Positions 7,981 to 14,722 of a DNA stretch of 41,600 bases are shown here, in pieces. A program made the translations under genes and the position numbers. Within the stretch, counting starts at the first letter, position 1. Each line of letters opens with the position of its first letter. The DNA lies in contig MWFF01000186.1 in assembly GCA_002071485.1 (NCBI GenBank), forward strand, positions 1 through 41,600. The letters run 5' to 3'. Source of the stretch: Verrucomicrobia bacterium ADurb.Bin006 (lineage in GTDB: Bacteria > Verrucomicrobiota > Verrucomicrobiia > Limisphaerales > J093). The notes beneath the pieces are model-generated. The model saw only the letters and a program-made list of their open reading frames with translations. It was not told the origin of the DNA and ran no database searches.

Positions 7981-8764
7981 ATGGAAACGACCGAGAAACT
8001 TGCCGCCTGTAACGCAATTCGATGCGTGTTTGCTGCCGCCTTGGTTCTGGGCGTGGGAATGGCGGGGCGCGCCCAGATGCCGGATCCGCCCGGCCAACCG
8101 GCTCAGGGGGTTGCGCCCAAGCATGAGGCGTATTTATTTGCCCACATGATGCATGGCGACTACTGGCGGCTGTACTACAGCGTCAGCCTGGACGGCCTGC
8201 ACTGGAAGGCCCTCAACGGTGGCAAGCGGGTTTTCGAGGATTACCGGGGCCATGCCGACATCGCCCGAGGGCACGACGGACGCTATTACCTGGTTGGCAA
8301 CCGCGGGGACGACCAGCCGGACATCAATTTCTGGGTCTCGGAGGGTCTCATCACGTGGACCAAGCACGGGGATTACGTTCCGGACCTGACGCGGGTGCCA
8401 GACTATCCGAAAGCGATGGCGCGGATCGGCGCGCCCAAGCTGTTCTTCGACGAAGTCAGTGCGCAGTATCTGTTGACCTGGCACACGACCCACGCTCTGG
8501 GGAAAGCAGTATCCAGGGGTTGCCTACGGTTTGTCGGTGGCCTCGACGCTCGAGGGGCCTTGGTTCCAGGCCTCGGGTGGAACGAACTACCGGGATTGGG
8601 ACAAGTACAGCCTGCCAGCCAAGGTGCGGCACGGATGCATGATCCCGATTCGGCGCGCCGAGTATGACGCGTTGGTTCGGAGGTTCGGGATCGGGGATCA
8701 TCCGCCGGCGAAGACGGGGCGGAAGCCAGCTTCGGCGAGGATGCGGGCGACGGTTTCGCGCTGA
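7981..8764 (+). pseudogene. GH43-like glycosidase, internal deletion and frameshift
   Basis: The first frame (7981 onward) has a signal peptide (AALVLGVGMAGRAQ) and the start of a five-bladed-propeller family protein: FAHMMHGDYWRLYYSVSLDG, HADIARGHDGRYYLVGNRGD, then YLLTWHTTHA near 8490. Directly afterwards the other end of the same family, YPGVAYGLSVASTLEGPWFQ, YRDWDKYSLPAK and RHGCMIPIRRAEYDALVRRFG, appears in a different frame (about 8507-8690). In intact relatives I recall roughly 100 residues between these parts. The simplest reading is an internal deletion near 8495-8510 that also broke the frame. The second frame has no stop of its own until 8764, inside the antisense of the next gene. 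Confidence 0.75.
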
Positions 8765-9090
8765 TCGCCCTGGATTTCGATGCGCCCTTCTTTAACTGTG
8801 CCGCCTGTGCCGCAGGCCTTGCGGAGGCGTTGGGCGAGTTGTTCCTTCTCTGGCAAGCCGATGCCGACGAAGGCGCTGACGACGGTGACTGTCTTGCCGC
8901 CGCGCCCGGCCTTCTGACGGCGGATTTCGACGCGACCGCGCGATTTTGGTTTGGGGGCGGGCGTGGCGGGTGTGGTGGGCGGTGTGGTTGGCGACTGCGG
9001 GCCTCGTGGCAGGCCCGCGGACTGGAGGTCTTCGAACGGGTTGTATCCGAAGGGGCGGTCGGGGCCTGGGGTGTCGGGGTGCGCGCTCAT
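8698..9090 (-). CDS. yciH: SUI1/eIF1-like translation factor (YciH family)
   Basis: This 130-residue protein has a Pro/Thr-rich, low-complexity N-terminus (residues about 1-50) and a C-terminal SUI1 fold of about 75 residues: EIRRQKAGRGGKTVTVVSAF, then LAQRLRKACGTGGTVKEGRI and IQGDQRETVARILAEAGF. The GTGGTVKEG-x-IxIQGD block is diagnostic of bacterial YciH/eIF1 homologues, which act in start-codon discrimination. Its 3' end abuts the GH43-like pseudogene running the other way. Confidence 0.9.
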   Translation of the reverse strand: MSAHPDTPGPDRPFGYNPFEDLQSAGLPRGPQSPTTPPTTPATPAPKPKSRGRVEIRRQKAGRGGKTVTVVSAFVGIGLPEKEQLAQRLRKACGTGGTVKEGRIEIQGDQRETVARILAEAGFRPVFAGG

Positions 9091-9155
9091 GATGCCGGTA
9101 GCCCATGCATTTCACAAGGCTGGGGATGATCTCAGGTCCGGGCTTGGATGCGGAA

Positions 9156-9176
9156 AGCCCCGGCGGGCGCGGGGCT
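9156..9176 (-). terminator. probable terminator of lysC
   Basis: AGCCCCG/CGGGGCT hairpin with a 7-base loop directly at the lysC stop codon. On the minus strand it is followed by TTTCC, so the U tract is short. Confidence 0.5.
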
Positions 9177-10396
9177 CAACTCTTGAGGAAGGCGGCGTGG
9201 ACGGCGCGCATGGCCTGTTCGCCCTTGGCGAGGTCGAGGACCACCGAGACCTTGATCTCGCTGGTGGAGATCATGTCGATGTTGATGCCTTCGAGGGCGA
9301 GGGTTTCGAACATGCGAGCGGCGACGCCGGAGTGGCTGCGCATGCCGACGCCGACGATGGAGAGCTTGGCGATGGCCTCGTTGGGGATGACCTGTCTGAA
9401 GCCGATGTCCTTCTTAAGGCCGTCGATGACTTTTTGCGACTTGAGCAGGTCCGGTTTGTCGACCGTGAAGGACAGGTCCGTCGTGGGGCTTGCGGCGCCG
9501 TGGCTGATATTCTGAACGATCATGTCGACATTGATCGCGGCGTCGGCGAGGGCCTTGAAGACGCGCGAGGCCATGCCGGGGCGGTCTGGCACGCCGATGA
9601 GCGTGATCTTGGCCTGGTTTTTGTCGAGAGAAACGCCGCGGATAACGACGTCCTCCATACTCTTGTTTTCTTCTTTCACAATGGTGCCTGGGTTGTCGTT
9701 CAGACTCGAACGGACCTCGAAGATGACGGAGAATTTCTTGGCGAACTCGACCGAGCGGAGTTGCATGACTTTGGCGCCGGCGCCGGCCAGTTCGAGCAGT
9801 TCGTCATAGGTGATCTGATCGAGCTTGAGGGCTCCAGGGACGATCCTGGGATCGGCGGTGTAGATGCCTTCGACGTCGGTATAGATTTGGCACAGATCGG
9901 CCCGCAAGGCCGCCGCCAGGGCGATCGCGGTCAGGTCCGAGCCGCCGCGTCCCAGGGTTGTGATTTGGCCTTCGGGGGTCTGGCCCTGGAAGCCGGCGAC
10001 GATCACCACGTGGCCGCTATCGAGCCACGCATGGACCTGTTTGGGGGTGATATTGCGAATCTTGGCCTTGGTGTGCACGCCGTCGGTGACGATGCCGGCC
10101 TGCGCGCCGGTGAGTGACACGGCGGGGACACCCAGGGCGTGGAGCGCCATGGCGGCCAGCGCGATGGTCGTCTGCTCGCCGGTCGCCAGGAGCATGTCCA
10201 TTTCCCGCTCGCTGGAGAGGGGTATGATTTCCCTGGCGAGTTTGATGAGGTTGTCGGTGACTCCGCTCATGGCGGAGACGACCACCACCAAACGGTCTCC
10301 GCGGGCGCGGTACTGCGCGACGCGGGAGGCCACGTTCTTGATTCGGTCGGGATTGCCGACCGACGAGCCGCCATACTTTTGGACGATAAGGGCCAT
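9176..10396 (-). CDS. lysC: aspartate kinase
   Basis: The enzyme phosphorylates L-aspartate at the entry to Lys, Thr, Met and diaminopimelate synthesis. The 406-residue protein starts MALIVQKYGGSSVGNPDRIK (KYGGSSVG nucleotide/aspartate motif). It contains VVVVSAMSGVTDNLI, then FQGQTPEGQITTLGRGGSDL (RGGSD motif) and YTDVEGIYTADPRIV. The C-terminal third has two ACT regulatory domains (ITLIGVPDRPGMASRVFKAL and LSIVGVGMRSHSGVAARMFE), consistent with feedback control by Lys and/or Thr. The length is normal for a monofunctional enzyme. A possible leader hairpin lies at 10432-10461. Confidence 0.96.
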   Translation of the reverse strand: MALIVQKYGGSSVGNPDRIKNVASRVAQYRARGDRLVVVVSAMSGVTDNLIKLAREIIPLSSEREMDMLLATGEQTTIALAAMALHALGVPAVSLTGAQAGIVTDGVHTKAKIRNITPKQVHAWLDSGHVVIVAGFQGQTPEGQITTLGRGGSDLTAIALAAALRADLCQIYTDVEGIYTADPRIVPGALKLDQITYDELLELAGAGAKVMQLRSVEFAKKFSVIFEVRSSLNDNPGTIVKEENKSMEDVVIRGVSLDKNQAKITLIGVPDRPGMASRVFKALADAAINVDMIVQNISHGAASPTTDLSFTVDKPDLLKSQKVIDGLKKDIGFRQVIPNEAIAKLSIVGVGMRSHSGVAARMFETLALEGINIDMISTSEIKVSVVLDLAKGEQAMRAVHAAFLKS

Positions 10397-10431
10397 GAAT
10401 TTGCCGGTTCGGCGCGTTGGGTTTGGGGCTG

Positions 10432-10461
10432 CCGCCTCAACACGCCGCGCCGATGAGGCGG
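10432..10461 (-). promoter_or_regulatory. hairpin in the lysC leader
   Basis: Inverted repeat CCGCCTCA/TGAGGCGG with a 14-base loop, 36 bases upstream of the lysC start codon. It does not resemble a lysine riboswitch. Function unknown. Confidence 0.3.
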
Positions 10462-10593
10462 GGAAAATAGACAGGGCGATGGCGTTTGCCTAGCCTGAAG
10501 ATTCGAGAAACCGGTTTTTACATTGGCCATGTGGGGTGGTAGAAATCCGGGCGTGTCATTCGTGGTCACAATCCTACCGTCCGAGGGACGCGC

Positions 10594-10632
10594 TGGCATT
10601 CAGCGGTTCAATGCGCGTTGCCCCCATGAACC
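10594..10632 (+). repeat. dispersed element, copy 2 (left-truncated)
   Basis: GGCATTCAGCGGTTCAATGC followed by GCG...CCCATGAACC matches the right two-thirds of the element at 10763-10819. The left inverted-repeat arm is absent. A 7-bp array starts 4 bases later. Confidence 0.65.
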
Positions 10633-10636
10633 GGGG

Positions 10637-10725
10637 AACGTTCAACGCCCAACTTCCAACGCTCAACGTTCAACGAAGCGGTTCGTTGAAAGTTGGACGT
10701 TGAACGCTGCGCGTTGGACGTTCGG
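10637..10725. repeat. inverted pair of AAC-type 7-bp arrays (large palindrome)
   Basis: The left half holds six units: AACGTTC, AACGCCC, AACTTCC, AACGCTC, AACGTTC and AACGAAG. The right half carries the same type of unit in reverse complement (TTGGACG, TTGAACG and related). The centre is a perfect hairpin TTCAACGAA-GCGG-TTCGTTGAA at about 10670-10691. The whole could extrude as a cruciform or fold as a long RNA hairpin. Confidence 0.75.
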
Positions 10726-10762
10726 GTTACCCCTTTTGTCAATTATCAACGGCTTGCGCAGG

Positions 10763-10819
10763 CGGTTCATGGAGAGCGTTGTCATTCAACGGTTCAATGC
10801 GCACGGGGACCATGAACCG
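10763..10819 (+). repeat. dispersed element, copy 3 (complete, 57 bp)
   Basis: The ends are a perfect 10-bp inverted repeat, CGGTTCATGG and CCATGAACCG. The plus strand reads MESVVIQRFNAHGDHEP. It is followed within 5 bases by the REPIN-like structure at 10824-10899. Confidence 0.8.
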
Positions 10820-10823
10820 ATTT

Positions 10824-10899
10824 GTAGCCGCCGACGTGAGTCGGCGCTGATTTCTGCTGTTGACGGAGCGAGATGGCGCGGACTCACGTCCGCGGCTAC
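10824..10899. repeat. REPIN-like doublet of inverted REP hairpins
   Basis: Two 24-base arms (10824-10847 and 10876-10899) are inverted repeats of each other with 22 of 24 matches. Each arm opens or closes with GTAGCCGC and contains its own hairpin: CCGAC-gtga-GTCGG on the left and CGGAC-tcac-GTCCG on the right. The two mismatches between arms are paired with each other within each arm's hairpin, a compensatory change. Two inverted REPs around a short spacer is the REPIN architecture. A RAYT transposase ends at base 188. Confidence 0.75.
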
Positions 10900-10906
10900 G
10901 GAACCA

Positions 10907-10921
10907 CGGTTCATGGAGAGC
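10907..10921 (+). repeat. left end of the dispersed element, forming a gene start
   Basis: CGGTTCATGGAGAGC is identical to the left end of copy 3 at 10763. The ATG inside it (10913) is the best start codon of the LptA/OstA-like gene. Confidence 0.6.
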
Positions 10922-12862
10922 CTCAGGCCGGCGATGCTCGCGATTGCGCTGGCGTGTTGGGGGGGCGCGTTCCGGTGCCAGGCCCAGAGCGGGGCGGAGA
11001 AGGCGGCGCCCTTTACGGTGCCGGTATACGACCGGGACGATCCGAATCGGATGGTGGCTTTGCTGAGCGGTTCGATGGCGGAGTTTGACCTGAGCGGGCG
11101 GCAGCCACTCGAGACCGTCCGGGTCGAGTACTACGACGGCAAGGGCGGGACGAACCTGGTGTTTGCGGGGACGAATTGCGTGTACGACGCGCGTCGGAGG
11201 ATTGCGGAGTCGCCCGGGACGTTGCGGGTGATGAGCGGGGACGGGCAGCTTGATCTCGAAGGGCAGGGCTTCACCTGGTGGCAGACCAACAACGACCTGG
11301 TGATCTCGAACCGGATCGAGACTCGGGTGCGGCGGCCCGAGTCGCTGGGCGGCGTGGCGGATCCGCTGGGCGGGCAGGACCTGCGTGTGACCTCGGACCG
11401 TTTTCGGTTCAACTATCGGTCGAATCTGATCGTCTATTCCGGCCGGGTGCGCGTCGAGGATGCGCGCGTTCGGATGAGCAGCGGTTGGCTGACGATTGTG
11501 CCGTCGGCGGAGGGCGGGATCGCCCGGATGGTGGCGGAAGAGGATGTGAAGATCGTGGACCGTTCGACGGGCGGGGAGACCACGGCGCGGAAGGCGGTCT
11601 ATCAGGTTGACGGGCAGCGGGAGACGGTCGAGTTGAGCGGCAACCCGCGGTATCGCGAGGGTGTGCATGAGGGAACGGCGGACCGTTTTGTCCTCGATCG
11701 CAGGCGCGACGCGCTCGAAGCGGTAGGAAACGCGCGCATCGTTTTTCCGTTGGGGGGTGGGGGAGCCTCCGGGCTGTTGGCGATTCCGGGGCCTGGTCCA
11801 AGGCCGACCGAGAGTGCGACAAACCGGATGATCGAGCTTTCGGCGGATCTGATCACGATTCTCCTGCCGGCAACCAACGGGCCGGTGCGCGGTGTTGTGG
11901 CCGAGACCAACGTGGTGTTGTTGAATCCTGAGCAGGGGAGTCGCGCCACGGCGCGGCGCGCCAGTTATCAGGAAGGCATCGGACTCGAGTTGACGGGTGA
12001 TCCGGTCTGGTCCTCTGGCGGTCAGAGCCTCGAGGGCGGGGCGATGCGCTATGATCCGGCGGGGCAGGTGTTTCGTGTGACCGAAGGAGTGCTTGTGCGG
12101 CTGCCGGCGACCGCGCTCACCGGGCCGGTCCGCGGTCTCGAGGACGCAGTGTCGGGCGGCGGTTTGGGGCTCGCGACGAACCAGGTGGTCGAGATTCGCA
12201 GTCTCGAACTCGAGTATCGGGAGCCCTGGCTGCAGTTCGAGGGGGGCACGCGCGCGGATTATTTGGACGAGCGGACGAAACTGGGCGAGTTGCAGTGCGC
12301 GGCTCTCGGGGTGCTTTACAGCAATTCCGTTCGTGAAGTCCGGGCCTCGGGCGGCGTGCGTTTGGAGCAACTGCCGGCGGTTCGGAAGGGGGGGGGCACC
12401 ACGGCCAAGCTGGTCGAGTGCGAGGCGATGACGGCGGGATTCGATGCGGAGGGCCAGCTCGAGCGGTTCAGGGCCGAGGGCGGCGTGGATGCGCGGCAGA
12501 CCGACATTCGGGAGGGGCGGCGCGATCCGGTTGTCAAACGGTTGCAGTGCGACGCTCTTGACGCGAGGTTCTGGGGCCGAAGCAATCTTGTCGAGATGGC
12601 GACGGCGGAGCGCGATGTCGTGGTGAGGCAGGACGACCGGATTGTCCAGGCCGAGCACGCCGTTTTCACGGGGACCAATGACCTGCTGAGTCTGTTTGGG
12701 CGGCCGACGGTGATTTTGCCTGAGGGGCGGATCACGGAGGCGGAGACGATTACCTGGAATCGCGCGACGGGTCTGTACCGGATTGCCGGGCGCTTCAAGT
12801 CGCAATGGAAAGCCTTGCCTGGCGCGACCAACCTCATCAACCTGCCCTCGATTATTCCATGA
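10913..12862 (+). CDS. LptA/OstA-like lipopolysaccharide-transport protein
   Basis: This 649-residue exported protein probably forms or contacts the periplasmic bridge that carries LPS to the outer membrane. After a signal peptide (LRPAMLAIALACWGGAFRCQ) it has repeated beta-strand units of the OstA type, e.g. LRVTSDRFRFNYRSNLIVYS followed by GRVRVEDARVRMSSGWLTI, then EDVKIVDRSTGGETTARKAV and GTADRFVLDRRRDALEAVGN. It is much longer than E. coli LptA (about 185). Its stop codon overlaps the lptB start (ATGA), mirroring the lptA-lptB pair of Proteobacteria. The frame is open upstream to 10523, but that part encodes only repeats, so I chose the ATG at 10913. That ATG and the next codons come from a fragment of the dispersed element. 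Confidence 0.75.
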   Translation: MESLRPAMLAIALACWGGAFRCQAQSGAEKAAPFTVPVYDRDDPNRMVALLSGSMAEFDLSGRQPLETVRVEYYDGKGGTNLVFAGTNCVYDARRRIAESPGTLRVMSGDGQLDLEGQGFTWWQTNNDLVISNRIETRVRRPESLGGVADPLGGQDLRVTSDRFRFNYRSNLIVYSGRVRVEDARVRMSSGWLTIVPSAEGGIARMVAEEDVKIVDRSTGGETTARKAVYQVDGQRETVELSGNPRYREGVHEGTADRFVLDRRRDALEAVGNARIVFPLGGGGASGLLAIPGPGPRPTESATNRMIELSADLITILLPATNGPVRGVVAETNVVLLNPEQGSRATARRASYQEGIGLELTGDPVWSSGGQSLEGGAMRYDPAGQVFRVTEGVLVRLPATALTGPVRGLEDAVSGGGLGLATNQVVEIRSLELEYREPWLQFEGGTRADYLDERTKLGELQCAALGVLYSNSVREVRASGGVRLEQLPAVRKGGGTTAKLVECEAMTAGFDAEGQLERFRAEGGVDARQTDIREGRRDPVVKRLQCDALDARFWGRSNLVEMATAERDVVVRQDDRIVQAEHAVFTGTNDLLSLFGRPTVILPEGRITEAETITWNRATGLYRIAGRFKSQWKALPGATNLINLPSIIP

Positions 12863-13662
12863 CGCCCGCAACGACGACTGAGACGCAGCCGGAGAACGCA
12901 GTTGCCCGACCCGAGACCGCAGTAGGGCAGGCGGCGAGGGTCCGCCTGCTCACCACCGAAGGCCTGGTGAAGGAGTACCGGGGGCGCCGCGTGGTCAACG
13001 GAGTATCGATCCATGTGGACGCGGGCGAGGTCGTGGGTTTGCTGGGGCCGAACGGGGCGGGGAAGACCACGACATTCAACATCGTTGTTGGACTGGTGTA
13101 TCCGGAGGCTGGGGACGTGCGTTTCGAGGCGCGGTCGATCACGCGTCTGGCGATGCACCAGCGGGCGCGGCTTGGGATTGGTTACCTGACTCAGGAGCCT
13201 TCGGTGTTTCGCAAGCTGACGGTCGAGCAGAATCTGCTGGCGATTCTCGAGACCTGCCGTTTGGGGGTGGACGAGCGGGGACTGCGGCTGAAGTATTTGC
13301 TGGACGAGTTGGACCTCACGCGGCTGGCCAGGAGCAAGGCCTACACGCTGAGCGGCGGCGAGAAGCGGCGGCTGGAGATTACGCGGGCGTTGGTGACCAG
13401 CCCGAAGCTGATGCTGCTGGACGAGCCGTTCAGCGGGATCGATCCGATTGCGGTCTACGAGGTGCAGAAGATCGTGCGCCTATTGAGGGAGCGGGGCTTG
13501 GGCATACTGGTGACCGATCACAACGTGCGCGAGACGCTCAAGCTGGTGGATCGGGCGTACCTGATTCATCGGGGGGAGGTGCTGTGCGAGGGGTCAGCGG
13601 AGTTCCTGGTGAACGATCCGAAGGCGCGCGAGATTTATCTTGGACCCGAGTTCAACCTGTGA
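12859..13662 (+). CDS. lptB: LPS export ABC transporter ATP-binding protein
   Basis: The cytoplasmic ATPase of the LptB2FGC complex powers LPS extraction from the inner membrane. The 267 residues show Walker A GPNGAGKT (63-70), the Q-loop segment YLTQEPSVFRKLTVEQN, the signature LSGGEKRRLEI, Walker B LMLLDEPFSGIDP and the switch His in VTDHNVRETL, all LptB-typical. There is an extra N-terminal tail of about 28 residues rich in Thr, Glu and Ala compared with the 241-residue E. coli protein. Translation is probably coupled to the upstream LptA-like gene through the ATGA overlap. hprK follows after 12 bases. Confidence 0.95.
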   Translation: MTPATTTETQPENAVARPETAVGQAARVRLLTTEGLVKEYRGRRVVNGVSIHVDAGEVVGLLGPNGAGKTTTFNIVVGLVYPEAGDVRFEARSITRLAMHQRARLGIGYLTQEPSVFRKLTVEQNLLAILETCRLGVDERGLRLKYLLDELDLTRLARSKAYTLSGGEKRRLEITRALVTSPKLMLLDEPFSGIDPIAVYEVQKIVRLLRERGLGILVTDHNVRETLKLVDRAYLIHRGEVLCEGSAEFLVNDPKAREIYLGPEFNL

Positions 13663-13674
13663 GTGGAGGCGACC

Positions 13675-14688
13675 ATGGAATCGTCGAGCCAGACCCATCG
13701 TCCGAAGGCCACGGTGCGCGATTTCTACGAACGGCACCGGCAGGCATTGGATCTTCATCTTGTGGCGGGGCAGAGGGGGCTGCTGCGGGTGATCCGAGAG
13801 CCGACCGTCAACCGGCCCGGGCTGGTGCTGGCGGGATTCACCAAGTACTTTGCGCAGCACCGGGTGCAGGTCCTCGGGAACGCCGAGATGCACTTTCTGA
13901 AGTCAGTGCCGGAGGCGGACCGCAACGAGCGTCTGGCCCGGCTTCTCTCGTATCGGGTTCCGTGCATTGTGTTCTGTCGCGGCTATCGGCCGGATGGTGG
14001 TTTTCTCGAGATGGCGGAGCGGTCGAACCTTCCGGTCTTTCGGAGCCAGCAGGTGACGATGCGGTTCATCAACCAGGCCACGCTGTTGTTGGACGTGCTG
14101 TGCGCGCCGCAGGGGACCGATATGGGGAGCATGGTGGACATACAGGGGATCGGGGTGATCATCCGGGGCGCGGCCGGTGTCGGCAAGAGCGAGTGCGTGC
14201 TGGGTTTGATCGAGCGCGGATACAGTCTGGTGGCTGACGACATCACGCATCTGCACGTCAGCGGCGGGCAGCATGTGATCGGAACGGCGCACCGGCGGAT
14301 TCGCGAGTTCATGGAAGTGCGAGGGATCGGCATCATCAACGTGGCCGACATGTTCGGCGTAAAGAGCATTCGGACCCACAAGCGGGTCGATTTGGTGGTG
14401 ACCTTGAAGCCATGGGACGAGGTTGCCAATGTCGAGCGGGTGGGCCTCGATCAGGAGAAGATTCCCCTGCTGGGCATCGAGGTCCCGCATGTGACCATTC
14501 CCGTGGCCCCGGGCCGGGATCTGGCAAGGCTGGTCGAGGTGGCGGCATTCCTCGTCAAGCTTCGACTCGCGGGCCACAATCCCGCCAAGGATCTCGAGAC
14601 TCGATTGTTGGCCGACATGGCGGGCTCCCGGCGCGAGCCGCATGGGCTCCCCGAGGTTGCGGATCATGAAACGCGTCTCGAGTCTTGA
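13675..14688 (+). CDS. hprK: HPr kinase/phosphorylase
   Basis: The bifunctional enzyme phosphorylates and dephosphorylates Ser46 of HPr or a related protein and links carbon status to regulation. The protein has 337 residues. An N-terminal MurF-like domain carries HFLKSVPEADRNERLARL. The Walker A is GAAGVGKSE (about 165-173), then ERGYSLVADDI, and the family signature EVRGIGIINVADMFG. A GTG at 13663 is possible, but the ATG at 13675 has GGAGG six bases upstream. Location after lptB resembles the lptB-rpoN-hpf-ptsN neighbourhood of Gram-negatives. No HPr or PTS gene is present in the window, so the partner is unknown here. Confidence 0.93.
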   Translation: MESSSQTHRPKATVRDFYERHRQALDLHLVAGQRGLLRVIREPTVNRPGLVLAGFTKYFAQHRVQVLGNAEMHFLKSVPEADRNERLARLLSYRVPCIVFCRGYRPDGGFLEMAERSNLPVFRSQQVTMRFINQATLLLDVLCAPQGTDMGSMVDIQGIGVIIRGAAGVGKSECVLGLIERGYSLVADDITHLHVSGGQHVIGTAHRRIREFMEVRGIGIINVADMFGVKSIRTHKRVDLVVTLKPWDEVANVERVGLDQEKIPLLGIEVPHVTIPVAPGRDLARLVEVAAFLVKLRLAGHNPAKDLETRLLADMAGSRREPHGLPEVADHETRLES

Positions 14689-14722
14689 TTCTCTCGCTCG
14701 AATCCTCAGACTTGCGCCCACT

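Noticed and set aside
10397..10520. Lysine riboswitch upstream of lysC
   Set aside because: The leader is too short and has only one simple hairpin; none of the conserved five-helix core is seen.
10739..12871. A 710-codon open frame on the minus strand opposite the LptA-like gene
   Set aside because: Its product is Arg/Pro/His-rich with no recognisable domain; it is an antisense shadow caused by high GC at third positions.
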